Shown here one piece after another: positions 14,438 to 20,545 of a stretch of 20,545 bases of DNA. Source of the DNA: Promethearchaeota archaeon (GTDB taxonomy: Archaea > Asgardarchaeota > Lokiarchaeia > Sigynarchaeales > SOKP01). Under the pieces are notes generated by a model that searched no databases, had not been told where the DNA came from, and was given only the letters and a program-made list of their open reading frames with translations. The first letter of the stretch is position 1. Each line of letters begins with the position of its first letter. Position numbers and translations under genes: made by a program. The DNA is taken from NCBI GenBank assembly GCA_030620005.1, contig JAUXAJ010000055.1, forward strand, positions 1 through 20,545, in the 5' to 3' direction.

Positions 14438-15832
14438 CTAATTTAGTTTTAAATCTTTTCTGGATAATTTATCCAACGATTGAATGATATCGATAAATGT
14501 TCCAGTCACAGGTTCGAATTCTTCTATAGCTAATTTTTCTATCGTGTCTATTGGATTATAAATATAAACGGGAACACTTGCAAGGCTAATTACTGGTAAT
14601 TTCGCCTCATTAAAAGGATTTCCTTCGGTTGGTACTCCCAGTGGACTACTAGTTGGCAAAATCAACAAGCGCTGTAAATCATGCTTTCTAACAGCATTTT
14701 TTACTAGCGAGATGAGGGATGGGCTTTCAGACATAAAAATCGCACGAGGTTCGGGATATCCAGTAAAAACTAATTTTCCATCTTCTTCCAAGTATTCCTT
14801 TCCAATATGTTCGATATGAATTGTCGTAATAATCTTAGGAAGCAGGTCATTTTGGTGTTTTTTAACAAATGCTTTACCTCCAATTTCTTCATAAAAATGT
14901 CCTGCCGTGAATAAGAATAAAAGAGTTTTATCGAAAATTCCTTGAGGAAATTGAGCAAAATACTTAGTTAAAGCTAAAATAATTCCCGTCCCGGATGCAT
15001 CTTGAACAGCATTGTTAAAAGGAGCATCGTGATGAGAAGAAATGACAATAATATCATCTGTTTTTCCCGCTATAAAACCTAATATGTTAGAAGTTATTCC
15101 TTGCGATTTTTTTCCCGTTTGTATCAGGTTACCTCTTATTGTCTTACCCTTATTTTCATGTAATAATTTCTTTAATTCTTTTCCGTCATCTCGTCCTACA
15201 TATAAACCGGGGATTGGTCTTGGATCACTTGCCGTATTATCTGCGGGAAAAAAATATTCTTTAATTCCTGCGGGATGATCTTTAAGGACCCCTATAATTC
15301 CTACTGCTCCATTCTCGTATGCACGATAAAACGAATCCCAGTTTAAAAACCTGAATATGGCCGGGTGAGAATATTTTTCTGGAATTGTGTTTTTTGGGTC
15401 ATGTACATATACTGCAAATTTTGCCAAGGAATTAATCGCCAAAGGGGGATTCCGATAATCAATCACTACTATCTTTCCATTAACATCGTATTTTTGAAAA
15501 TCAATTTCTCTTCCGCCTTTAAGATATACTAGGTCTCCAGAAACACCTTCTGAACCGGTAAACTCCGTGTAAACCATGAAGAAAGAGGGTATCTCTTTTT
15601 TCTTATCGTCTATTTCAATTATTAACTTCCAACTCTCGGGTTCCCAAAGTGGAATTTCTATATCATCCTTTTTAATATCTGAAACTCCAAATTCTCTTAA
15701 TTTCTGAACCAAAAAATCTTCCACCTTGCGATCACCTTCAGAACCAGGTCTTCTGTATCCCATATCGCATATCATCTTTATCCAAGACAATATTTCTTCC
15801 TTTGTAGGAATTATTGGATTAATATTTTTCAT
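14438..15832 (-). CDS. M28-family (aminopeptidase-like) metallohydrolase with PA-type insert
   Basis: This 464-residue protein has the M28 di-zinc peptidase fold, with a middle region (about 95-230) resembling a protease-associated insert. Metal and catalytic positions are recognisable: His267 in ISSHHDA, Asp278 in VQDASGTG (bridging Asp), Glu315-Glu316 in FYEEIGG (general base and ligand). The fourth ligand, usually Asp in NxDxxG, is Glu341 in IHIEHIG. The last ligand, usually His in a YHxxxDT motif, is Asn426 in YNPIDT. The altered ligands may weaken one zinc site or change specificity. No signal peptide or membrane anchor is visible. An AAGGTG binding site precedes the ATG, only 30 bases after the amidase stop, so the two are co-transcribed. 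Confidence 0.82.
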   Translation of the reverse strand: MKNINPIIPTKEEILSWIKMICDMGYRRPGSEGDRKVEDFLVQKLREFGVSDIKKDDIEIPLWEPESWKLIIEIDDKKKEIPSFFMVYTEFTGSEGVSGDLVYLKGGREIDFQKYDVNGKIVVIDYRNPPLAINSLAKFAVYVHDPKNTIPEKYSHPAIFRFLNWDSFYRAYENGAVGIIGVLKDHPAGIKEYFFPADNTASDPRPIPGLYVGRDDGKELKKLLHENKGKTIRGNLIQTGKKSQGITSNILGFIAGKTDDIIVISSHHDAPFNNAVQDASGTGIILALTKYFAQFPQGIFDKTLLFLFTAGHFYEEIGGKAFVKKHQNDLLPKIITTIHIEHIGKEYLEEDGKLVFTGYPEPRAIFMSESPSLISLVKNAVRKHDLQRLLILPTSSPLGVPTEGNPFNEAKLPVISLASVPVYIYNPIDTIEKLAIEEFEPVTGTFIDIIQSLDKLSRKDLKLN

Positions 15833-15862
15833 TTTAACACCTTTTATAATTTTAAATCTAAT

Positions 15863-17281
15863 TTAATTAAAATTGGGTTTTTTATCCTGCCATGGAGCGA
15901 TTTCTTCGAAAGCTCTTGAAACCTGTAAAACTCTCATATCATCAAACCTTTTCCCAACAATTTGCATGCCTATAGGTAAGCCATCATTCGACCATCCACA
16001 TGGAATTGTCGCAGCTGGATGACCCGTCATATTAAAAGGAAATGTAAATGGTGTCAAGGCATTGGGAGAAACGCGTGTACCGTCACTAGTCTTGGGAAAC
16101 ATAACTCCTAGTTCAAAAGCCGTAATAGCAACAGTGGGTGTAATTAAAATATCAATGTCTTTAAAGAGCTTATAAAATGCTTGATAAATATCATTTCGCA
16201 GTTTTATAGCTTTCCATATTGATAGTCCCGAATATCCGATACCGGCTTCTATTAATTTCACGAAAGCAGGTTCCATTTTATCTCGCCATTTACTTAATTC
16301 AGGTTTAAAATCATAAGCTAACATGCCAGTCCATAACGTATTGAAAGGCAACACTGGTTTTCTCATTTTAATTTTTACTGGTTCTACATTCCATCCAAAA
16401 TTTTCGAATTTTTTAACTGAATTAATGACATTTTGCTCAACTTCAGGATCTATTACTTTAGCGTAACCTAAATCAATGGAGTAACCAATTTTTAATTTTT
16501 TAGGTTTTTCGTTGATATTATTTATATAACTTACCTTATCTTCTGGTAAGGAATTTTTATCTCCATCGTGAGGACCTTTCATGACATCTAACATCAACGC
16601 AGCATCGGAGACGTACCTGGTGATTGGACCAATATGTTTTAGAAATTCTCCAAATAAGCGTTCTTGAGGATAATTCGGTACTCTACCATAGCTAGGTTTA
16701 AGACCACATAATCCACAAAAGCTAGAAGGACCCCTGATGGAACCACCACCATCGGAACCTTGTGCTAGAATGGATAATCCAGCTGCTTCTGCAGCCGCAG
16801 CACCTCCACTTGAGCCTCCAGGAGTTCTATCTAGATTCCAAGGATTTTTAGTCGTACCAAAAATTAAATTATCTGTTGCACTACTAAATCCAAACTCCGG
16901 AGTGTTAGTCTTGCCCAGTATCACGCACCCCGCCTCTCTCAATCGCTGTACAACCACATCATCTTCTATAGGCATGAAATTTTCATACATCCTAGAACCA
17001 AATGTGGTCCGGATTCCTTTAGTTAAATTAAGATCTTTAATTGAAGTAGGAATTCCATTCAAGAGCCCCAAATTTTCTCCTTTTTTGGAAGCGTCATCAG
17101 CCTTTTTTGCTGCCTCTCTCGCTACATCAAATGATGTGGTACAATATGCGTTAATAATTGGATTGATCTTTTCTATTCTTTCGATAATAATCTCCGTTAT
17201 TTCTTGGGAAGACATTTCTTGCGTCTTAATTTTTTCGGCCATTTCTACGGCAGACATGAAACAAATATCTACTTTATTCAT
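15863..17281 (-). CDS. Amidase-signature family amidohydrolase
   Basis: This 472-residue enzyme hydrolyses a carboxamide to acid and ammonia or amine. The Ser-cisSer-Lys triad of the amidase signature is complete: Lys82 in PTSIKDLN, Ser157 in PGGSSGGAAAA, and nucleophile Ser181 in GSDGGGSIRGP. The spacing of 24 between the two serines equals that of known family members. The region CGLKPSYGRVP (192-202) follows as usual. It resembles GatA and acylamidases, but no GatB, GatC or other transamidosome gene is adjacent, and the neighbours (M28 peptidase, acyl-CoA ligase, crotonase) favour a catabolic amidase, possibly on N-acyl amino acids or amino acid amides. It is followed 30 bases later by the M28 gene. 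A TATA-like ATTTATAAT lies at 17328-17336 on the minus strand. Confidence 0.88.
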   Translation of the reverse strand: MNKVDICFMSAVEMAEKIKTQEMSSQEITEIIIERIEKINPIINAYCTTSFDVAREAAKKADDASKKGENLGLLNGIPTSIKDLNLTKGIRTTFGSRMYENFMPIEDDVVVQRLREAGCVILGKTNTPEFGFSSATDNLIFGTTKNPWNLDRTPGGSSGGAAAAEAAGLSILAQGSDGGGSIRGPSSFCGLCGLKPSYGRVPNYPQERLFGEFLKHIGPITRYVSDAALMLDVMKGPHDGDKNSLPEDKVSYINNINEKPKKLKIGYSIDLGYAKVIDPEVEQNVINSVKKFENFGWNVEPVKIKMRKPVLPFNTLWTGMLAYDFKPELSKWRDKMEPAFVKLIEAGIGYSGLSIWKAIKLRNDIYQAFYKLFKDIDILITPTVAITAFELGVMFPKTSDGTRVSPNALTPFTFPFNMTGHPAATIPCGWSNDGLPIGMQIVGKRFDDMRVLQVSRAFEEIAPWQDKKPNFN

Positions 17282-17327
17282 TTTTTTCTCAAAATTAAGT
17301 GTTATTTGAATACATTAGGAAATTCAT

Positions 17328-17336
17328 TATTATAAA
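17328..17336 (-). promoter_or_regulatory. TATA-like box before the amidase and M28 genes
   Basis: On the minus strand this reads ATTTATAAT, 47-55 bases before the ATG at 17281, leaving a leader of about 20-25 bases. It suggests amidase and peptidase form their own transcript separate from the crotonase. Confidence 0.4.
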
Positions 17337-17396
17337 TCTTAAGTCTATTATTTAGTTTTTTCCAGGATGTTTTTGAGTCACTTTTTTTAAATTCTT

Positions 17397-17405
17397 AAAA
17401 AAAAA
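17397..17405 (-). terminator. T-tract terminator after the crotonase gene
   Basis: Nine A on the plus strand (T9 in the minus-strand transcript) begin 5 bases past the stop codon at 17411, and a further T-poor stretch precedes the amidase promoter. Confidence 0.4.
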
Positions 17406-17410
17406 TATAT

Positions 17411-18175
17411 TTATTGTTTTAAAAAAATTTTAATTCTTCGTCTTACTTCTTCAGATTGGCCCGTTTTTATCATACCGATTAATTCACTATTTAAAACTGC
17501 TTCATTTACGCTATCTCGGTTTTCATTTAATAACTTTTTTGTTAGACGAAGTCCAAGGTGGTCTTTTTGTACTATCAAGTTAGCGTACCGTCTAAGGACT
17601 CGCTTAAGTCCTTGAGTCTTACAAACGTGATTTACTAAACCTACTTTATAGGCTTCTTCAGCAGTGATTTTTTCTCCTAAATACAGAATTTCTCTAGCTC
17701 GACATTCTCCAACAATTCGAGGCAATAATTTTGTAGCGAGGCATCCGAAAAAAAGTCCCGCGCTTAATTCTGGAAGCATTATCTTAGTATTCTCTGCTGC
17801 GATCTTCAGATCACAACAAATTGTATGTTCAAATCCTCCTCCAATGACCCAACCATGATATCCTACAATTATGATTCCAGGATGAGCAATTATCGCTCTT
17901 GTTAAATCTTGAAATGCTTCTAAAAATTCAATTGCTTCGGGCAATCTACTTACATCATTGATTAATTCATTACCGTATTCCAAATTGGCACCTATACTAA
18001 AATCTCTTCCTTCGGCAGTATAAATCACGCAAATATCCTCATTTTTAGCGCTTTGTTTAAATGCGTCTATTAAATTCTTTAATGTAATCAAATCTAAAGA
18101 ATTGCGTTGTTCCGGTTTGTTTAAAGTAATTTTTCCAATATATTTCTCTTTTTCATAAACTACAATCTTTTCCAT
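17411..18175 (-). CDS. Enoyl-CoA hydratase/isomerase (crotonase) family protein
   Basis: This 254-residue crotonase-fold protein is of normal length. The first oxyanion-hole segment is DFSIGANLEYG (residues 58-68) and the second is GWVIGGGFE. Both hydratase glutamates are present with the standard spacing of 20: Glu116 in GGGFE and Glu136 in MLPELSAG, equivalent to rat Glu144 and Glu164. This supports true hydration of a 2-enoyl-CoA rather than a variant crotonase reaction. The tail KITAEEAYKVGLVNHV is typical. It lies between acyl-CoA synthetase 2 and the amidase on the same strand, so it may act on acids activated by that synthetase. A TATA-like GGTATATAAT at 18217-18226 gives it a possible own promoter and AGGGT near the start a binding site. 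Confidence 0.87.
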   Translation of the reverse strand: MEKIVVYEKEKYIGKITLNKPEQRNSLDLITLKNLIDAFKQSAKNEDICVIYTAEGRDFSIGANLEYGNELINDVSRLPEAIEFLEAFQDLTRAIIAHPGIIIVGYHGWVIGGGFEHTICCDLKIAAENTKIMLPELSAGLFFGCLATKLLPRIVGECRAREILYLGEKITAEEAYKVGLVNHVCKTQGLKRVLRRYANLIVQKDHLGLRLTKKLLNENRDSVNEAVLNSELIGMIKTGQSEEVRRRIKIFLKQ

Positions 18176-18216
18176 ATAAAATACCCTTATATTTAATGTA
18201 TAATTTCAAATGAAAT

Positions 18217-18226
18217 ATTATATACC
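18217..18226 (-). promoter_or_regulatory. TATA-like box before the crotonase gene
   Basis: On the minus strand GGTATATAAT lies 42-51 bases upstream of the ATG at 18175, leaving a leader of about 20 bases that includes an AAGGGT binding site. Confidence 0.4.
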
Positions 18227-18309
18227 TATTAAATTCTTAGCATCTTCACATAAGATCTTATTCTTCACTTGCTCTTTGATTTAATTTCTCTATTAGAGAG
18301 CTACTACTT

Positions 18310-19926
18310 TTAGGACGATGGAATTAGTTCTTTTATTAACCTAGCACGATCAACTTTTCCAATTCTCGTTATAGGGAGATCGTTTGGATCAAGATCATAA
18401 AGAATTATCTTCTTAGGAACCTTATATTTAGCCAAATTGGATTCACACATCTCAAAGATCTCTTTTTTGTCAGCTTCATCAATTTTTTGACCCATTTCTG
18501 GCCCTACCATTAACCACATGACTTCACCATATTTATCGTCTGGAGCACCTAATGCACAAGCAATTGCGACTTTTGGATGGGGTAGGACAAGCTCCTCTAT
18601 TTCTGATGGTAAAACAGTATAGGCTCCAACACGAATTATGTACTTGATCCTACCAGTAATGTATAGCCCACCCTCTTCATCTAGATATCCTAGATCTCCG
18701 GTTTTACAAAATCCATCGGCTGTAAATCCAGCTTTATTTTCTTCTTGCATTTTAAAATAACCTTTACTCGTGACTGGTCCACGTACTAATACTTCTCCAA
18801 CTTTTCCTATTGATAATGGCTCCCCTTCTTCATCAGCAATAATCACTTCCAAGCCCGGGAATGGCTTTCCTACGTAGCCTTTCGCAATTTTTTCCAAATC
18901 ATCGCCTGGTCTTGTAAATGCAACTCCTGCACCAGCTTCAGTAGCCCCATACCCATTTACTATATTTTCACATATATTTTTTTGTATATCTTGCAATAGA
19001 TCCAGGGAAACTTTTTCTCCTGCTACCACGACGAATTTTAGATGCTTTTTGGGTTCATATGAATCTAGATTTGGTAAAGAAAGATAAATTTTGAACATTG
19101 TAGGAACGCCCCCCATCCATGGAATATCATGTTCTTTTATGGCCGAGAGCGCTTCGAACGGAGACCAAGTTGCCTGAACGAACATTTCACAACATCCAAT
19201 AAGGCTAGTACATAAAAGTTCTTGAGTACCTCCTACATGGCTAAATGGCAAATTAACGAGACTTTTAAAGGATTCTTCTTTACTATAGTGGAAAATGAAG
19301 TCTTTAACTAATTGATATTCGAGTCGAGCCATAGAAACTATATTTTTATGCGAGATTAACACTGCTTTTGGTACTCCTGTAGTACCCCCAGTCCATAAAA
19401 CTAAAATATCATCTTCCTCATCTTGGTCTTCTTTCGCTTTTTTTAATTTGTCATCAAGATCGTATTTCGTATTTAATAAGTCTTCGAAAGAAGTGCCAAA
19501 ATCGGATTTTCCTGTGAACACGTATTTAACATCACCAAACTGAGGAGCTAGTTCTTTTAGCATGTTCGCAAAATTGATTTTTCCGATTTTGTTAACAGAA
19601 ATGATTACTTTGGGTCCTGAATGTGGTATTAAACGCATTAAGTCCGCTTTTTTATAATTCACATCCATGGGAATCGTTATTACATCTATTTTACTGGCAG
19701 CAATGAAAGTAAATATGAATTCTGGAGTTGTAGGAAGGATCGTGGCTAAAGTGTCACCTTTTTTAAGTCCCATGGAAAGAAATGCTTTAGCTAATTGGTC
19801 TGTTTTTTCATCCAATTCCTTAGTTGTTATCGATAATTTTCTAAATCTGATTATGGGGAAGTCTGGTTTAGTTTTTGCCCAATATTCAGGATATTCCCAG
19901 AGTAAATCGAGTTTTGGAATTTTCAT
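18310..19926 (-). CDS. AMP-forming acyl-CoA synthetase 2
   Basis: This 538-residue ANL-family ligase should convert a carboxylic acid, ATP and CoA to acyl-CoA. Motifs in order: phosphate loop TGGTTGVPKAV (179-189), NGYGATEAG (324-332), KTGDLGYLDEEG (408-419), TGRIKYIIRVGAYTVLP (424-440) where the usual GRxKDxI Asp is Tyr427-Ile or similar, and the catalytic lysine Lys524 in RIGKVDRARL. It is shorter than the first synthetase and clearly only a distant paralogue. A GAGGTG binding site 9 bases before the ATG supports the start at 19926. It stands between the opine dehydrogenase, 107 bases upstream, and the crotonase, 134 bases downstream, which suggests activation of a short or branched acid derived from amino-acid or opine breakdown. 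The substrate is not known. Confidence 0.88.
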   Translation of the reverse strand: MKIPKLDLLWEYPEYWAKTKPDFPIIRFRKLSITTKELDEKTDQLAKAFLSMGLKKGDTLATILPTTPEFIFTFIAASKIDVITIPMDVNYKKADLMRLIPHSGPKVIISVNKIGKINFANMLKELAPQFGDVKYVFTGKSDFGTSFEDLLNTKYDLDDKLKKAKEDQDEEDDILVLWTGGTTGVPKAVLISHKNIVSMARLEYQLVKDFIFHYSKEESFKSLVNLPFSHVGGTQELLCTSLIGCCEMFVQATWSPFEALSAIKEHDIPWMGGVPTMFKIYLSLPNLDSYEPKKHLKFVVVAGEKVSLDLLQDIQKNICENIVNGYGATEAGAGVAFTRPGDDLEKIAKGYVGKPFPGLEVIIADEEGEPLSIGKVGEVLVRGPVTSKGYFKMQEENKAGFTADGFCKTGDLGYLDEEGGLYITGRIKYIIRVGAYTVLPSEIEELVLPHPKVAIACALGAPDDKYGEVMWLMVGPEMGQKIDEADKKEIFEMCESNLAKYKVPKKIILYDLDPNDLPITRIGKVDRARLIKELIPSS

Positions 19927-20033
19927 TTAATAATACACCTCTATGATTATAATTAAAAAAAATTAAAAAATAAATTGTTGATTCATTATAGAAATATAAG
20001 ATAAAGTTCTAAAAATTATACATAAAATTCTTT

Positions 20034-20545
20034 TCAAGCACCTTCCTGAACATAGTTCATGATTTGTTCTTTAGTCATGCCAGCAAGACCCAAATCTTCG
20101 AGAGTTCGTCCCTTCCAGAAATCAGTTTCACACACAACCGCACCTATACTTACGATTCCATCTATAATTGGCGTTGGGATACCTGCTAATTTTCCAAGTT
20201 GGGATCTGTGCACCAAACCGTAAGGTAAGTCTTCGATGATATACCTGTCTTTAAGAGTGGAGGGGCCTTTTATGCTTGCAATTATCCCTAACTTATCAAA
20301 AGGAGCCCAGAATTCTACACCCATTATGGTCCCCGGATTCCTAAAATCTTCATCTTCGTATTCAAGGATCTTGAATCCTAAGGCTTTTGCTACCGCATGA
20401 GTTTCATCATATAACGCCCTGACAACTCTTGCTGTTGCCGCAGTTATTCCTTCGCGATACATGTAAAAATCTCCTTTAGAATATTCAATCCGACCAACAT
20501 TCAATAAGGAACCAGGAGGGTGGACTGTTGGATTTGGATTGCTGA
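20034..20545 (-). CDS. Opine (octopine/nopaline-type) dehydrogenase, C-terminal part, cut by window edge
   Basis: The visible 170 codons match the helical catalytic domain of NAD(P)-dependent opine dehydrogenases, which join or split an amino acid and a 2-oxo acid through a secondary amine. The diagnostic segment spans the right edge: NPNPTVHPPGSLLNVGRIEY, with the predicted catalytic His at codon 20520-20522, followed by FYMYREGIT and ARVVRALYDE with the acidic residue that supports it. The end, EDLGLAGMTKEQI, is typical. The frame is open to the window edge, so an internal TTG at 20502-20504 is not the start; the N-terminal Rossmann domain of about 190 residues lies beyond it. It is the first gene in the minus-strand block leading into acyl-CoA synthetase 2. 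Direction in the cell is unknown. Confidence 0.85.
   Translation of the reverse strand, partial: SNPNPTVHPPGSLLNVGRIEYSKGDFYMYREGITAATARVVRALYDETHAVAKALGFKILEYEDEDFRNPGTIMGVEFWAPFDKLGIIASIKGPSTLKDRYIIEDLPYGLVHRSQLGKLAGIPTPIIDGIVSIGAVVCETDFWKGRTLEDLGLAGMTKEQIMNYVQEGA

Noticed and set aside
14511..14520. GGTTCGAATT resembles a tRNA T-loop
   Set aside because: It lies inside the M28 gene, and no acceptor stem, D-loop or anticodon stem can be folded around it.
15863..17281. Amidase as GatA of an Asp/Glu-tRNA amidotransferase
   Set aside because: No GatB or GatC lies nearby and the operon partner is an M28 hydrolase, so a catabolic amidase is more likely, although GatA cannot be excluded from the protein alone.
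16737..17309. 190-codon open frame on the plus strand
   Set aside because: It is the antisense of the amidase, whose Ser-Ser-Lys triad is intact; the frame looks like the complement of the glycine-rich active-site region.
18250..18261. ATAAGATCTTAT, a 12-base perfect palindrome
   Set aside because: It lies downstream of a minus-strand gene and not at a promoter core, and palindromes of this length are expected by chance in AT-rich DNA.
18287..18299. TCTCTA-T-TAGAGA inverted repeat after acyl-CoA synthetase 2
   Set aside because: A one-base spacer cannot form a hairpin and the two six-base arms may be chance; nothing else marks it as an operator or terminator.
1..20545. CRISPR array, phage or defence island
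   Set aside because: No regularly spaced repeats, integrase, restriction, Cas or phage structural genes were seen; apart from the mobile relics the genes are metabolic.

Overview
The window is AT-rich (about one third G+C by eye) and reads as archaeal. Several genes have purine-led TATA-like boxes (e.g. TTTATAAAT) 50-90 bases upstream of the start, a strong GGTGAT-type ribosome binding site recurs, and transcripts seem to end in bare T-tracts. There are no rRNA or tRNA genes to fix the lineage. The mix of GPH-type transporters, several AMP-forming acyl-CoA ligases, an SDR-type threonine dehydrogenase and an IS607 relic would fit an Asgard archaeon (Lokiarchaeia-like), but that placement is an inference.

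Layout. 1-1657 is an insertion sequence with 14-bp perfect terminal inverted repeats; its DDE transposase is broken by a frameshift at a run of ten T. Its right end lies 27 bases before the first GPH transporter (1685-3082). A D-aminoacylase-type amidohydrolase follows (start probably TTG at 3229), then a decayed IS607 serine recombinase (about 5044-5299), then a cyanophycinase (5341-6165). An acyl-CoA synthetase (6416-8188, minus) diverges from a threonine-breakdown pair: SDR-type L-threonine 3-dehydrogenase (8550-9497) and 2-amino-3-ketobutyrate CoA ligase (9628-10815). A second GPH transporter (11129-12508), a convergent orphan AbrB-like protein (12548-12775, minus) and an aldo/keto reductase (12945-13808, minus) come next. 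A truncated third GPH copy lies at 13994-14296. The rest is a minus-strand block, in transcription order: opine dehydrogenase (cut by the window edge), a second acyl-CoA synthetase, an enoyl-CoA hydratase-family protein, an amidase-signature hydrolase and an M28-type metallopeptidase.

How it may work together. Nearly every enzyme acts on amide-linked or conjugated amino acids (D-aminoacylase, cyanophycinase, amidase, M28 peptidase, opine dehydrogenase), on free threonine, or on the acyl chains released (two acyl-CoA ligases, a crotonase), with two GPH-family transporters for uptake. A coherent but unproven reading is a peripheral catabolic island that imports N-acylated or otherwise conjugated amino acids, hydrolyses them, and feeds acyl-CoA and acetyl-CoA to central metabolism. 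The threonine step (threonine to 2-amino-3-ketobutyrate to glycine plus acetyl-CoA) is the one complete pathway. The best regulatory signal is a triple AAGATT/AATCTT array covering the likely TATA box of the threonine operon. Three mobile or decayed elements (the IS, the IS607 relic, the GPH fragment) mark this as a fluid region.
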